A DNA stretch of 64,000 nt from contig NZ_CP010537.1 in the NCBI RefSeq assembly GCF_000832305.1, positions 3,286,001 to 3,350,000 on the forward strand, read 5' to 3'. The notes under the pieces are model-generated. The model did not search any database. It was not told where the DNA came from and saw nothing but the letters and a program-made list of their open reading frames with translations. Positions within the stretch are counted from its first letter, which is position 1. Each line of letters starts with the position of its first letter. A program made the position numbers and the translations under genes. The DNA comes from Cupriavidus basilensis. Its GTDB lineage: Bacteria > Pseudomonadota > Gammaproteobacteria > Burkholderiales > Burkholderiaceae. Positions 9,194 through 18,819 of the stretch are shown in pieces.

Positions 9194-10729
9194 TCAGGCG
9201 GCGCTGGCCTGCGTGCCGGCGACCGCCGCGATTGTCGCCAGCACGCCGCGCTCGCGCAGCATGCGCGTCTGCGTGGCCAGCGTTTCGACGAACACGCGCG
9301 AAGCAGCCAGATCCCCGAACACCGGCGTGAACGACGCGATGGCCGCGATGCGATCCGCCTCCCGCGCATGCCGGGCCTCGGCCTCGGCCAGCAAGGCACG
9401 GAGCGAAGATGCCAGCGGGTCTTCGATACGGTACTCGGCGCCGTGCTCGTCCCGGCCGCGCAGGAAATGCAGCCAGCCGGCCACGCCCAGCGCCAGGCGC
9501 GGAAACGGGGCGCCGGCGCGCAAACGCTCGCGGATCGGCGCCAGCAGGCGTTGCGGGATCTTCTGCGAGCCGTCCATGGCGATCTGGCTGGTCTTATGCT
9601 GCAGCGCGGGATTGGCAAAGCGCGCCAGCAGGTCGCGCCGATAGGCCGCGGTGTCCAGCCCCGGCAGCGCGGGTAGGGTCGGCTGCATTTCCTGCTCCAT
9701 CATGCCGGCCACCAGCGCGCGCATAGCCGGCACGGCGATGGCGCGGTCGGTGGTGGCCCACCCGGCCACCATGCCCAGGTAGGCCATGGTCGAATGGCTG
9801 CCGTTGACCAGGCGATGCTTGAGCGTCTCGAACGGATGTGCGTGTTCGACGAACTGCGCGCCGCCCGCCTCCCAGCGCGGCCGGCCGGCCACGAAGCGGT
9901 CCTCCATCACCCACTGCAGGAAGGGCTCGCCCACCACGGGCCATGCGTCTTCCACGCCAAGCGCGGCGCTGATGCGCGCGGCATCGTCCACGGTGGTCTT
10001 GGGCACGATGCGGTCGACCATGGCATTGGGAAAGCCGCAGCGTTCGGCCACCCAATCGTGGAGCGCGCCGTCCACGCGCGCGCAGAAGGCCAGCAGCAAG
10101 CCGCGCAGCGTGTCGCCGTTGGCGGCAATGTTGTCGCAACTGAGCAAGGTCAGCGGCGGCAGGCCGCGCGCCATGCGTCGTTGCAGGCCGCGCGCCAGAT
10201 AGCCGATGGCGGTAACCGGGGCGCCGGCATGCAGCAGGTCATGGGCGATGCCCGGGTCGCTGAAGTTCAATGTGCCGGTGGCAGGGTCATGGCAGTAACC
10301 CTTCTCCGTCACCGTCAGGCTGACGATGCGCGCGTCCTCATGCGCGATCCGCTCCAGCACGGCATCGGGATCATCGGCGGCCACCAGCACCGCCATCACC
10401 GCGCCGATCACCTGCAACTGCACAAAGCGGCTGCCGTCGTCCCGCACCCCGCGCAATGCCAGCGTGTACAGGCCTTGCTGCGGCGCCAGCGCGTCGCGTG
10501 TGTCAGGCCGGCGCAACGAGACGCCGACGATGCCCCAGTCCAGCGAGTGCGCGTCGGCGGCATCGGCGTGCAGCGCGGCTTGCGTCACCGCCGCCTGGTG
10601 CGCGCGGTGAAAGGCGCCAATGCCCAGGTGGACGATGCCGCCCCGCAGGCGTTCGCGCGCATAGCGCGGGCGCAGTACGTCATGCGGAAGCTGCGCGAGC
10701 GTGTCGGGATGCAGTCTTGGCGTCGTCAT
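9194..10729 (-). CDS. Mannitol dehydrogenase family protein, D-fructuronate reductase-like (UxuB type)
   Basis: A 511-residue polyol-specific long-chain dehydrogenase. Seen: an N-terminal Rossmann-type start (GGIVHLGIGAFHRAHQA), the VTEKGYC block, and the C-terminal catalytic region with VPKTTVDD and the KHRLVNGSHS motif, whose Lys, Asn and His are the catalytic set of the family. UxuB-type members reduce D-fructuronate to D-mannonate with NADH. The neighbour is a D-mannonate dehydratase, which supports this specificity over mannitol or arabinitol. It is the last gene of the minus-strand sugar-acid cluster, 61 bp after the dehydratase stop. The start chosen is MTTPRLHPD; upstream frame is low complexity. 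Confidence 0.88.
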   Translation of the reverse strand: MTTPRLHPDTLAQLPHDVLRPRYARERLRGGIVHLGIGAFHRAHQAAVTQAALHADAADAHSLDWGIVGVSLRRPDTRDALAPQQGLYTLALRGVRDDGSRFVQLQVIGAVMAVLVAADDPDAVLERIAHEDARIVSLTVTEKGYCHDPATGTLNFSDPGIAHDLLHAGAPVTAIGYLARGLQRRMARGLPPLTLLSCDNIAANGDTLRGLLLAFCARVDGALHDWVAERCGFPNAMVDRIVPKTTVDDAARISAALGVEDAWPVVGEPFLQWVMEDRFVAGRPRWEAGGAQFVEHAHPFETLKHRLVNGSHSTMAYLGMVAGWATTDRAIAVPAMRALVAGMMEQEMQPTLPALPGLDTAAYRRDLLARFANPALQHKTSQIAMDGSQKIPQRLLAPIRERLRAGAPFPRLALGVAGWLHFLRGRDEHGAEYRIEDPLASSLRALLAEAEARHAREADRIAAIASFTPVFGDLAASRVFVETLATQTRMLRERGVLATIAAVAGTQASAA

Positions 10730-10790
10730 GGGGCCTGCCTGTGTTTGCCTGTGCTTTCCTGAATGTGCCTGTATCTGCCCGGCATTTGCA

Positions 10791-12002
10791 CTACCAGTGC
10801 CAGAGCGTGCCATCGTGGGCAAGGCGATTCACCGGCAGGTAGGCGCGTTGATAGGGATACCTGGCCGCCAGCGTCTCATCGATATCCACGCCATGTCCCG
10901 GCGCATCGCCCGGATACAGCATGCCGTTGGCAAAGGTGTAGGCGTGCGGGAACACCGCGTCGGTCTGCTCGCTGTGGCGCATGTATTCCTGGATGCCGAA
11001 GTTGGGCACCCACAGGTCAAAATGCAGCGCGGCGCCCATGCACACCGGCGAGAGGTCGGTCGCGCCATGCGAGCCGGTGCGGACCTGGTGCATCGCGGCG
11101 AAGTCAGCGATGCGGCGCAGGTGCGTGATGCCACCCGCATGGACCACGGTGGCGCGGATGTAGTCGATCAACTGCTCCTGGATCAACGTCTTGCAGTCCC
11201 AGATGGTGTTGAAGACCTCGCCCACCGCCAGCGGCGTGGTGGTGTGCTGGCGGATCAGCCGGAAGCTCTCCTGGTGCTCCGCGGGCGTGGCGTCTTCCAT
11301 CCAGAACAGGCGGAACGGCTCCAGTGACTTGCCCAGGCGAGCCGCCTCGATCGGCGTGAGCCGGTGGTGCACGTCGTGCAGCAGGTGCAGGTCCCAACCC
11401 GCCGCGTCACGTACCTTCTCGAACAGGCGCGGCGTGTGGTCCAGGTAGCGCTCCGTGCTCCAGTCGTGCTCCGACGGCAGCGAGGCATCGGCCGGCTCGT
11501 AGAACAGGCGGTCCGACGACACGCCATACACCTTGTTAAGCCCCGGCACGCCCGATTGCGCGCGCACCGCGCGGTAGCCCAGTTCCTTGTAACGCAGCAC
11601 CTCGTCCACCGTGGCCTCGATATCGCTGCCATTGGCGTGGCCGTACACCATCACGCCGGTGCGGCTCTTGCCGCCCAGCAACTGGTAAAGCGGCATGCCC
11701 GCTGCCTTGGCCTTGATGTCCCACAGCGCGGTATCCACCGCGGCGATCGCGCTCATGGTCACCGGCCCACGCCGCCAGTACGCGCCGCGATACAGGTACT
11801 GCCAGATGTCTTCCACCTGGTGCGGGTCGCGCCCGATCAGGCAGGGCGCCACGTGGTCCTCCAGGTAGCTCGCCACGGCCAGCTCGCGGCCGTTGAGCGT
11901 GGCGTCGCCGATGCCGCTCAGGCCCTCGTCGGTCTCGATCTTCAGCGTCACGAAGTTGCGTCCCGGGGAACACACGATGACGCGCGCGGCGGTGATCTTC
12001 AT
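10791..12002 (-). CDS. manD: D-mannonate dehydratase, enolase superfamily (ManD/RspA)
   Basis: A 403-residue enolase-superfamily protein that converts D-mannonate to 2-keto-3-deoxygluconate. The residues fall at the same numbers as in characterised ManD enzymes: Arg147 and Tyr159 (base), metal ligands Asp210, Glu236 and Glu262, plus His212 and His312; Ala is at 314. Family knowledge: members range from efficient mannonate dehydratases to weak mannonate/gluconate dehydratases, so real activity must be measured. AGGAGAGAG precedes the ATG. It lies 49 bp downstream of the altronate-dehydratase-like gene in the same operon. Confidence 0.93.
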   Translation of the reverse strand: MKITAARVIVCSPGRNFVTLKIETDEGLSGIGDATLNGRELAVASYLEDHVAPCLIGRDPHQVEDIWQYLYRGAYWRRGPVTMSAIAAVDTALWDIKAKAAGMPLYQLLGGKSRTGVMVYGHANGSDIEATVDEVLRYKELGYRAVRAQSGVPGLNKVYGVSSDRLFYEPADASLPSEHDWSTERYLDHTPRLFEKVRDAAGWDLHLLHDVHHRLTPIEAARLGKSLEPFRLFWMEDATPAEHQESFRLIRQHTTTPLAVGEVFNTIWDCKTLIQEQLIDYIRATVVHAGGITHLRRIADFAAMHQVRTGSHGATDLSPVCMGAALHFDLWVPNFGIQEYMRHSEQTDAVFPHAYTFANGMLYPGDAPGHGVDIDETLAARYPYQRAYLPVNRLAHDGTLWHW

Positions 12003-12051
12003 GCTCTCTCCTGCGTGGTTTTTGTCGATGGTTCCCAGCGCTTGCATGCGC

Positions 12052-13599
12052 TTACATGACCGCGCCCAGCGACCACGGCACGAACTCGTTCTGCCCGTAG
12101 CCATGCAGCTCGCTTTTGGTCTTTCGCCCCGACGCGGTCTCCAGCATCCGGCGGAAAATCTGCTCGCCCTTGTGCGCAATGCTGGCGCCGCCATCGACGA
12201 TGTCGCCGCAGTTGATGTCGATGTCGTCGGCCTGCCTTTGCCACAGCGCGCTGTTGGTCGCCAGCTTGAGCGAGGGCGATGGCGCGCAGCCGTAGGCCGA
12301 GCCGCGCCCGGTGGTGAAGCAGATCAGGTTGGCGCCGCCCGCCACCTGGCCGGTGGCCGAGACCGGATCGTAGCCAGGCGTGTCCATGAAGACCAGGCCG
12401 CGCGCGCGCACCGGCTGCGCGAACTCGTAGACCTCCACCAGGTTGGTGGTGCCGCTCTTGGCCACCGCGCCTAGCGACTTCTCCAGGATGGTGGTGAGCC
12501 CGCCGGCCTTGTTGCCGGCCGAGGGGTTGTTGTCCATGCTGCCGTGGTTGCGCGCGCAATAGTCTTCCCACCAGCGGATCCGCTCCAGCAGGCGCGCGGC
12601 CACCGCCGGCGACGCCGCGCGGCGCGTGAGCAGATGCTCGGCGCCGTAGATCTCGGGCGTCTCGGACAAAATGGCGCCGCCGCCGTGGCGCACCAGCAGA
12701 TCCACGGCCGCGCCCAGCGCGGGGTTGGCAGTCAGCCCCGAGTAGCCATCCGAGCCGCCGCATTGCAGGCCCACCGTGATGTGGCTCGCCGGCACGGCTT
12801 GCCGGCTCACGCGATTGGCATCGGCAAGCAGGTCCTGCACGATGGCCACGCCGCGCGCCACCGCGCCGGCGGTGCCGCCGCTATCCTGGATGTTGAACGC
12901 ATGCAGGCGCGGGCCGCCGGCCATGCCGGCGAGATCGCCCTCGGCCAGCAGGCCATCGATCTGGTTCGCCTCGCAGCCCAGCCCCACCACCAGCACCGCG
13001 GCAAAGTTCGGGTGGCGCGCGTAGCCCGCCAGCGTGCGGCGCAATACGCGCAGGTTCTCGCCCTCGCTATCGGTGGCGCAGCCCGCGCCATGCGTGAGCG
13101 CCACCACGCCATCCACATTGGGAAACGCGGCCAGCGCCTCCGGGCGAAGCTCACGCCGGAAATGATCGGCAATGGCACGCGCCACCGTGGCGGAGCAGTT
13201 CACCGAGGTAAGGATGCCGATGTAGTTGCGGGTGGCCACGCTGCCGTCGGCGCGTTTGATGCCATCGAAGCTGGCCGGTGCATCAACGTATTCGGTGGCG
13301 CGCGCATCCGCGCCGGCAGCGTATTCACGTGTGAACTCGCCCATGGCCAGGTTATGCGTATGCACGTGCTGGCCCGGCGCGATGGGTTGGCGCGCAAAGC
13401 CGATGATCTGGTTGTAGCGCCGCACCGGCGCGCCTGCGGCGATGGCGCGCACCGCCAGCTTGTGCCCGGGCGGCACCAGGCTGGCGACGCTCACGCCCTC
13501 GGCGGCGATGACGGTGCCCGGCACCAATTGGCGGCAGGCGATGACGATGTCGTCGGCGGGGTGTATGCGGATGACCTTGGGGGCGTTATCGGCTGGCAT
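12052..13599 (-). CDS. Altronate dehydratase family protein (UxaA/GarD)
   Basis: A 515-residue protein with a small N-terminal SAF-like domain (~10-90) and a large C-terminal catalytic region. Family blocks are seen: [45 protein letters not shown] and [16 protein letters not shown]. UxaA dehydrates D-altronate to 2-keto-3-deoxygluconate; GarD acts on galactarate, so the exact substrate is uncertain. Conserved Cys and His residues in these blocks probably bind iron. The start MPADNAPKV was chosen over an upstream frame that overlaps the SDR gene. Same operon as ManD and the SDR. Confidence 0.88.
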   Translation of the reverse strand: MPADNAPKVIRIHPADDIVIACRQLVPGTVIAAEGVSVASLVPPGHKLAVRAIAAGAPVRRYNQIIGFARQPIAPGQHVHTHNLAMGEFTREYAAGADARATEYVDAPASFDGIKRADGSVATRNYIGILTSVNCSATVARAIADHFRRELRPEALAAFPNVDGVVALTHGAGCATDSEGENLRVLRRTLAGYARHPNFAAVLVVGLGCEANQIDGLLAEGDLAGMAGGPRLHAFNIQDSGGTAGAVARGVAIVQDLLADANRVSRQAVPASHITVGLQCGGSDGYSGLTANPALGAAVDLLVRHGGGAILSETPEIYGAEHLLTRRAASPAVAARLLERIRWWEDYCARNHGSMDNNPSAGNKAGGLTTILEKSLGAVAKSGTTNLVEVYEFAQPVRARGLVFMDTPGYDPVSATGQVAGGANLICFTTGRGSAYGCAPSPSLKLATNSALWQRQADDIDINCGDIVDGGASIAHKGEQIFRRMLETASGRKTKSELHGYGQNEFVPWSLGAVM

Positions 13600-13657
13600 G
13601 CTGGCTCCGGGCGGATGGCTGAGCGGGGACGAGCGGGGACGAGCGAGATGCGCCGCC

Positions 13658-14413
13658 TCAGTTGGACCAGCCACCGTCGATCACCTGCGCCGTGCCGGTG
13701 GTGAATGCCGATTCGTCCGAGCCGAGGTACACCGCCAGCGCAGCGATCTCCGCGGCGCTGCCGATGCGCCCCATCGGCTGGCGGGCGACAAAGGCGGCTT
13801 CCACCTCGGCCAGGCTCCTGCCGCCATCGCGCGCCTGGTCCGCGATGCGCTGGCGCAGCGAGGGCGACTCCACCGTGCCGGGGCAGATCGCATTGCAGCG
13901 GATGCCGTGGCCGATGTAGTCCGCCGCCACCGACTTGGTCATGCCGATCACCGCCGCCTTGGTAGCGCCGTAGACGAAGCGGTTGGGCGCGCCCTTGATG
14001 CTGCCTGCCACCGACGCCATGTTGACGATCGAGCCGCGGCGCCGCGCCACCATGGCGGGCAGGAAGGCGCGCATCATGCTGTACATGGCGCGCACGTTCA
14101 GGTTCATCGAGAAGTCGAAAGCCGCTTCGTCGCATTCCAGGATGGTGCCGTGGTGCACGAAACCCGCGCCGTTGAACAGGATATCGAGCGCGCCGGCCTG
14201 CTTCGCCGCAGCCTGCACCGCGGCGCCGTCCGTCACGTCCAGCCGCAGCGTGGTGCAGCCGGGCTGGCCGGCCAGCGCCTCGAGCAAGCGCGCGTCGATA
14301 TCGGCGGCGATCACGCGCGCGCCTTCACGCAGATAGGCTTCGGCGGTGGCGCGGCCAATGCCCTGCCCGGCCGCGGTGACGAGGGCCAGCTTGCCGGCGA
14401 GTCGTTGCGTCAT
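13658..14413 (-). CDS. Short-chain dehydrogenase/reductase (SDR)
   Basis: A 251-residue classical SDR. Visible: the cofactor motif TAAGQGIG (13-20), NGAG (81-84), catalytic Ser134, Tyr148 and Lys152 (YGATK), and the C-terminal TGTAQVIDGG. The sequence is close in style to 2-keto-3-deoxy-sugar-acid dehydrogenases (for example 2-keto-3-deoxy-L-fuconate dehydrogenase) and to the related BDH2 group. Because it is flanked by dehydratases, oxidation of a keto-deoxy acid product is a reasonable guess, not proven. It lies 52 bp after the mandelate-racemase-family gene. Confidence 0.88.
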   Translation of the reverse strand: MTQRLAGKLALVTAAGQGIGRATAEAYLREGARVIAADIDARLLEALAGQPGCTTLRLDVTDGAAVQAAAKQAGALDILFNGAGFVHHGTILECDEAAFDFSMNLNVRAMYSMMRAFLPAMVARRRGSIVNMASVAGSIKGAPNRFVYGATKAAVIGMTKSVAADYIGHGIRCNAICPGTVESPSLRQRIADQARDGGRSLAEVEAAFVARQPMGRIGSAAEIAALAVYLGSDESAFTTGTAQVIDGGWSN

Positions 14414-14465
14414 CAGTCGTTCTCCATGAGCAGTTCCGGCCGCGTTTGCGCAGCCGGTGAAATCA

Positions 14466-15572
14466 TCAGGAAACCAGCGCGCGCGCCACCGTGCGGCGCC
14501 CGATCGCGGCCCAGTCCCATTCGATGCCAAGGCCCGGCGCGTCCGGGGCGATGGCGTGGCCGGCCTCGATGCGCACGCTGCTGGCGGCAATCTCGTCGAG
14601 CTGCGGGATGTACTCCACCCAGGCCGCGTTGGGCACCGCGGCGCATAGCGACACATGCAGCTCCATCAGGAAGTGCGGGCAGATCGACAGGTTGTGGGCT
14701 TCGGCCAGGTGCGCCACCTTGAGCCAGGGCGTGATGCCGCCAATGCGCGCCACATCGGCCTGCACGATGCCGCAGGCGCCCTGGCGCACGTACTCGGCAA
14801 ACTGGCCGGGCGAGTACAACGACTCGCCCACCGCGATGGGCACCGAGGTGGATGCGGCCAGCCGCACGTGCCCGCCGATATCGTCGGCCGGCAGCGGCTC
14901 CTCGAACCACGCGATGCCCAGTTCGGCGTAATGCGGTGCGCGCCGGATGGCCTCGGCGGCGGTGAAGCACTGGTTGGCGTCCACCATCAGCTCGAAGCCG
15001 TCTCCGACCGCGTCTCGCACCGCTGCCAGGCGCGCCACGTCCTCGCTCGCCCGCGCGCGGCCCACCTTCAGCTTGGCACCGCGAAAACCCGCCTCGCGCG
15101 CCGCCACGGCCTCGCTTACCAGCGTATCGGCATCCAGGTGCAGCCAGCCGCCTTCGGTGGTGTAGACCGGCACGCGCGGTTGCGCCCCGCCGGCGGCAAG
15201 CCACAGGGGCTGGCCGTCGCGCCGGCAGCGCCAGTCCCACAGCGCGGTATCGATGGCGGCCAGCGCCAGGCTGGTGATGGCGCCGACCGAGGTGGCGTGG
15301 GTGGCGAACAGCAGCTCGCGCCAGATCGCCTCGATCTGGGCGGGATCGCGCCCGATCAGGCGCGGTGCCAGGTGATCGCGCAGCAGCGCCATCACCGATG
15401 AGCCGCCGGTGCCGATGGTATAGGCGTAGCCCGTGCCCTCGGCGCCATCGTCGCAGCGGATGCGCACCATGGGTGTTTCCTGCATGACGAAGGACTGGAT
15501 GGCGTCGGAGCGCGGCACGCGCGGCGGCAGGTCCACCTGCAGCAGTTCGACCTGGACGATGGTGGCGCTCAT
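14466..15572 (-). CDS. Mandelate racemase/muconate lactonizing enzyme family sugar-acid dehydratase
   Basis: A 368-residue enolase-superfamily protein. Seen: Lys167 and Lys169 in GAKLKVG (the KxK motif), metal ligands Asp198, Glu224 (WFEEP) and Glu250 (VGES), and His300 (CPHF) as the second acid-base residue. This set is typical of the mandelate racemase subgroup, which abstracts the alpha proton of hydroxy acids; most members in such clusters are sugar-acid dehydratases. Its ATG overlaps the stop codon of the TRAP large permease (ATGA), so the two are translationally coupled and the substrate is probably what the transporter brings in. Confidence 0.9.
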   Translation of the reverse strand: MSATIVQVELLQVDLPPRVPRSDAIQSFVMQETPMVRIRCDDGAEGTGYAYTIGTGGSSVMALLRDHLAPRLIGRDPAQIEAIWRELLFATHATSVGAITSLALAAIDTALWDWRCRRDGQPLWLAAGGAQPRVPVYTTEGGWLHLDADTLVSEAVAAREAGFRGAKLKVGRARASEDVARLAAVRDAVGDGFELMVDANQCFTAAEAIRRAPHYAELGIAWFEEPLPADDIGGHVRLAASTSVPIAVGESLYSPGQFAEYVRQGACGIVQADVARIGGITPWLKVAHLAEAHNLSICPHFLMELHVSLCAAVPNAAWVEYIPQLDEIAASSVRIEAGHAIAPDAPGLGIEWDWAAIGRRTVARALVS

Positions 15573-16972
15573 TTGCTGCCCACCAGGTTCGGCAGCCACA
15601 GCGTGATCGCCGGGAAGTAAGTAATGGCGATCAGCGTCAGGAACAACGGCACCAGCCACGGCAGGATGGCCACGGTAGTGCGCTCCACCGACAGCTTGGC
15701 CACCCGCGCCAGCACGAACAGCACCATCCCCAGCGGCGGATGCAGCAGGCCGATCATCAGGTTGAGCGTCATCACCAGCCCGAAATGGATCGGGTCGATG
15801 CCGAGCTTGAGCACGATGGGCAGCAGGATCGGGACCAGGATGGTGATCGCCGCCGTGGTGTCGATAAAGCAGCCCACGATCAGGATCAGCACGTTGGCCA
15901 GCAGCAGGAACACCCATTTGTTGTGGGTGAATCCAAGGATGGCGTCGGACAGCATCTGCGCGGCCTGGCTGGTGGTGAGCAGCCAGGCGAAGATCGATGC
16001 CGCGGTGACGATGAACAACACCGATGCGGTGGTCTCGATGGTGTCGAGCGTGGCCTTGGCCAGCGAGCGCAGCGTCATGGAGCGGTAGCGCACCAGCCCG
16101 AGAAACAGCGCCCAGATCACCGCCGCCACCGCGGCCTCGGTGGGCGTGAACCAGCCCAGCGTCATGCCGCCGATCAGGATCACCGGCGCCATCAGCGCCA
16201 TCACCGCGGAAAAGTCGAAGTACCAGTCCAGCGCCAGCAGCACCACCAGCGCGATCAGCGCGGCCACGTTGGTGGACACGCCAAAGCGCGTCATCAGCCA
16301 GATCGCCAGCGGAAAGGCCAGCACCACCGCGATCTCGATGCTGGCGTTGCCCAGCAGCTTCCAGGAGAACGCGGTATCGCTGCCCCAGCCGCGGCGGTGG
16401 GCAAACCACGCCACCGTGCCCATCATGAACAAGGTCAGCACCAGGCCCGGCACGATGCCGGCCAGGAACAGCGAGCCGATCGACACATTGGCCATCATGC
16501 CGTAGATCACGAACGGCAGCGACGGCGGGATGATCGGCCCGAGCGTGGCCGAGGCCGCCGTCACGCCCACCGCGAACTCGGTCTCGTAGCCGTGGTCCTG
16601 CATGGCCTTGATCTCGATGGTGCCCAGGCCCGCCGCATCGGCAATGGCGGTGCCCGACATGCCGGAGAAGATCACCGAGCCGATGATGTTGACGTGGCCC
16701 AGTCCGCCGCGCATCCAGCCCACCAGCGCCACGGCGAAGTTATAGATGCGCCCGGTGATGCCGGCCACGTTCATCAGGTTGCCGGCGAGGATGAAGAAGG
16801 GCACGGCCAGGAGCGGAAAGCTCTCCACGCCGGCAATCATGCGCTGCGCCAGGATCACGTCCGGCACCGTGCCGGAGGCCCAGATATACAGCAGCGAAGC
16901 CACCGCCATCGCAATGGCGACCGGCAGGCCCACCAGCATCAGCAGCAGGAAGGAAACAATCAGGATCCACAT
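15569..16972 (-). CDS. TRAP transporter large permease, DctM type
   Basis: A 467-residue, 12-helix membrane protein of the DctM family. It opens with a typical hydrophobic WILIVSFLLLMLVGLPVAIA segment and contains the GMSGTAIADAAGLGTIE block and the PPSLPFVIYG motif of TRAP large subunits. It forms the sodium-driven channel of a tripartite periplasmic-binding-protein-dependent transporter. The small permease (17028-17660) and binding protein (17735-18736) precede it; the enzyme gene after it overlaps its stop. Confidence 0.95.
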   Translation of the reverse strand: MWILIVSFLLLMLVGLPVAIAMAVASLLYIWASGTVPDVILAQRMIAGVESFPLLAVPFFILAGNLMNVAGITGRIYNFAVALVGWMRGGLGHVNIIGSVIFSGMSGTAIADAAGLGTIEIKAMQDHGYETEFAVGVTAASATLGPIIPPSLPFVIYGMMANVSIGSLFLAGIVPGLVLTLFMMGTVAWFAHRRGWGSDTAFSWKLLGNASIEIAVVLAFPLAIWLMTRFGVSTNVAALIALVVLLALDWYFDFSAVMALMAPVILIGGMTLGWFTPTEAAVAAVIWALFLGLVRYRSMTLRSLAKATLDTIETTASVLFIVTAASIFAWLLTTSQAAQMLSDAILGFTHNKWVFLLLANVLILIVGCFIDTTAAITILVPILLPIVLKLGIDPIHFGLVMTLNLMIGLLHPPLGMVLFVLARVAKLSVERTTVAILPWLVPLFLTLIAITYFPAITLWLPNLVGSK

Positions 16973-17027
16973 GGCGGCGCGCGCTCCGGGTTGGTCGTCG
17001 GTCGTTGTCTGTCGCTGTCGGTCGTTG

Positions 17028-17660
17028 TCAGTCGTCGCTGGCCTCGAACGCTTCGGGGCGCTCCAGGATGGAAAAACCCTGCGTCCAGTTCAGCCAGCTC
17101 ACCTGGCAGGAGCGCAGGCACATCAGGACGAATCCGGCCAGCACCAGGTAGTAGATCCAGCTCTTGTTCCACTCGATGGTGGTCATCGGCTCGTCGCCCA
17201 CCACCAGGATGTAGCGCCAGGCCAGCCAGCCGGCATAGCCAAGAAAGGCAGTGCGCACGATGTCCACCAGCGTGGACAGCGCGCGTGCCGGCGCGTGCGG
17301 CAGGTAGCGGTAGATCAGGTCCACCTGGATATGCCGGCTCTTGCGCACGCACATGGCCGCGCCGATGAACACCACGCCGATCAGGCAGTAGGTGGCCAGT
17401 TCCTCGGTCCAGGCCAGCGAGTCGTTCATCACGTAGCGGGTGAAGAACTGCAGGAAGACCAGCGCGGTCATGAGCCAGAACAGCCCCAGCGTGAACCAGT
17501 CCTCGGCGGCATAGCCTGCAAGGTCCGCCTGCTTGTCGTCGGCCTCCTCGAAGCTATGCGCCAGCTCCGCGACGGTGGCCAGTTGCGGCGCACCGCCTGA
17601 GGTCTCGCCGGCAACGGCCTGCGCGGGCAGGTCGTCGGCAAGTCGGGAACGCATTTCCAT
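17028..17660 (-). CDS. TRAP transporter small permease, DctQ type
   Basis: A 210-residue protein with four hydrophobic helices after a ~55-residue hydrophilic N-terminal extension, which is longer than usual. The segments NDSLAWTEELATYCLIG and VRKSRHIQVDLI are the family hallmarks of DctQ. It partners the DctM permease 55 bp downstream; the gap contains a 13-base direct repeat with 20-base period (16997-17009 and 17017-17029). The ATG at 17660 was preferred over frames starting in the upstream intergenic repeats. Confidence 0.92.
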   Translation of the reverse strand: MEMRSRLADDLPAQAVAGETSGGAPQLATVAELAHSFEEADDKQADLAGYAAEDWFTLGLFWLMTALVFLQFFTRYVMNDSLAWTEELATYCLIGVVFIGAAMCVRKSRHIQVDLIYRYLPHAPARALSTLVDIVRTAFLGYAGWLAWRYILVVGDEPMTTIEWNKSWIYYLVLAGFVLMCLRSCQVSWLNWTQGFSILERPEAFEASDD

Positions 17661-17734
17661 GGTGTTGCTCCGCAAAGACTGTGATCTGCCTGATCTATGG
17701 TCTGTCATCTGCCATCTGGCGCCTGCTGCCGGGG

Positions 17735-18736
17735 TCACTGCACGGCCTGGATCTTGTCCCAGTCGGCCTTGCGATAACCCTGCGATTCAAAGCTCACGTT
17801 CTTCAGCACCGCGTCGCGGTACTCCGGCACATTGATGTCGGTGACCGTCAGGCCCTTTTGCTTGAACACCGCCACCAGTTCCTTCTCGCGCGCGACCACG
17901 TCGGCGGTGGCGCGCATGGCGGCTTCCTGCGCCACGTCGCTGAACATCTTGCGGTCGGCCTCGGAGAGTTTCTTCCACAGGCCGCCCGAGATCACCGTGT
18001 TGAGGTGGTCGACGATATGGCCCGTAAGCACGATGTACTTCTGCACCTCATAGAATTTCTTGGCTTCGATGGTGGGCAGCGGGTTCTCCTGCGCCTCCAC
18101 GGTGCCGTTCTGCAATGCCAAGTACACCTCGGCAAAGGCAATCGGCGAGGTATTCACGCCGCAGGCGCGCGGCATGGCAAGGTAGGCTGGCACATCGGGC
18201 ACGCGCATCTTCAGGCCCTTCATCTCGGCGCAGTGCGAGAAGGGCTTGTTGGAGGTGGACTGGCGCGTCCCGTAATAGGTCGTGGCGACGATATGGTTGC
18301 CCGATTTTTCCTCGTAGCCGCGCGTGAGTTCCTTGTAGATATCGCTCTTGGTATAGGCCAGCAGGTGGTTGGCGTCGCGGAAGGTGTAGGGGTAGTAGGT
18401 CACGCCGATACGCGGGAACGACTTGGCGGCAAAGCTGGAGCCCGAGATGATGATATCGACCGAGCCCATCGCCAGGCCCTGGTTGATGTCGTTCTCCTTG
18501 CCGAGCTGGGAGGCGGGAAACACATCGATCTGGTACCTGCCGTTGCTGCGCTTCCTGATCTCCTCGGCGGCCCACACCGACCACTTGTGAAACGGCTCCG
18601 AGGTCTCGTACACGTGCGCCCATTTGAGCTTGGTCTGGGCCAGCGCGCCGCCGCAGGCAAGGCTGGCCACGCAGGTTGCCAGCACGAGGGCGGCCGGCAG
18701 CAACGTTGACGGCAGGCGCAGGGGAAATGGCTTCAT
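17735..18736 (-). CDS. TRAP transporter solute-binding protein, DctP type
   Basis: A 333-residue periplasmic binding protein. A signal peptide is evident (hydrophobic core ~12-30, cleavage near GALAQT). The mature part shows the DctP features KLKWAHVYETSEPFHKW, FPASQLGKENDINQG and the ligand-contact region with Arg in GLKMRVPDVPA and NPLPTI. It captures the sugar acid for the DctQ/DctM permease. A bicyclic arrangement of two Cys (in SHCAEMK and RACGVN) in the mature protein might form a disulfide. First of the three TRAP genes, downstream of the zinc dehydrogenase. Confidence 0.94.
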   Translation of the reverse strand: MKPFPLRLPSTLLPAALVLATCVASLACGGALAQTKLKWAHVYETSEPFHKWSVWAAEEIRKRSNGRYQIDVFPASQLGKENDINQGLAMGSVDIIISGSSFAAKSFPRIGVTYYPYTFRDANHLLAYTKSDIYKELTRGYEEKSGNHIVATTYYGTRQSTSNKPFSHCAEMKGLKMRVPDVPAYLAMPRACGVNTSPIAFAEVYLALQNGTVEAQENPLPTIEAKKFYEVQKYIVLTGHIVDHLNTVISGGLWKKLSEADRKMFSDVAQEAAMRATADVVAREKELVAVFKQKGLTVTDINVPEYRDAVLKNVSFESQGYRKADWDKIQAVQ

Positions 18737-18819
18737 GCTTCGTCTCCTTTGGTGTGTGTGGTGGGCCTGGCGCTCTCTTGCGGATGCGCTTGCGGCAGTC
18801 AGGTGCTGCGTGGATGGAT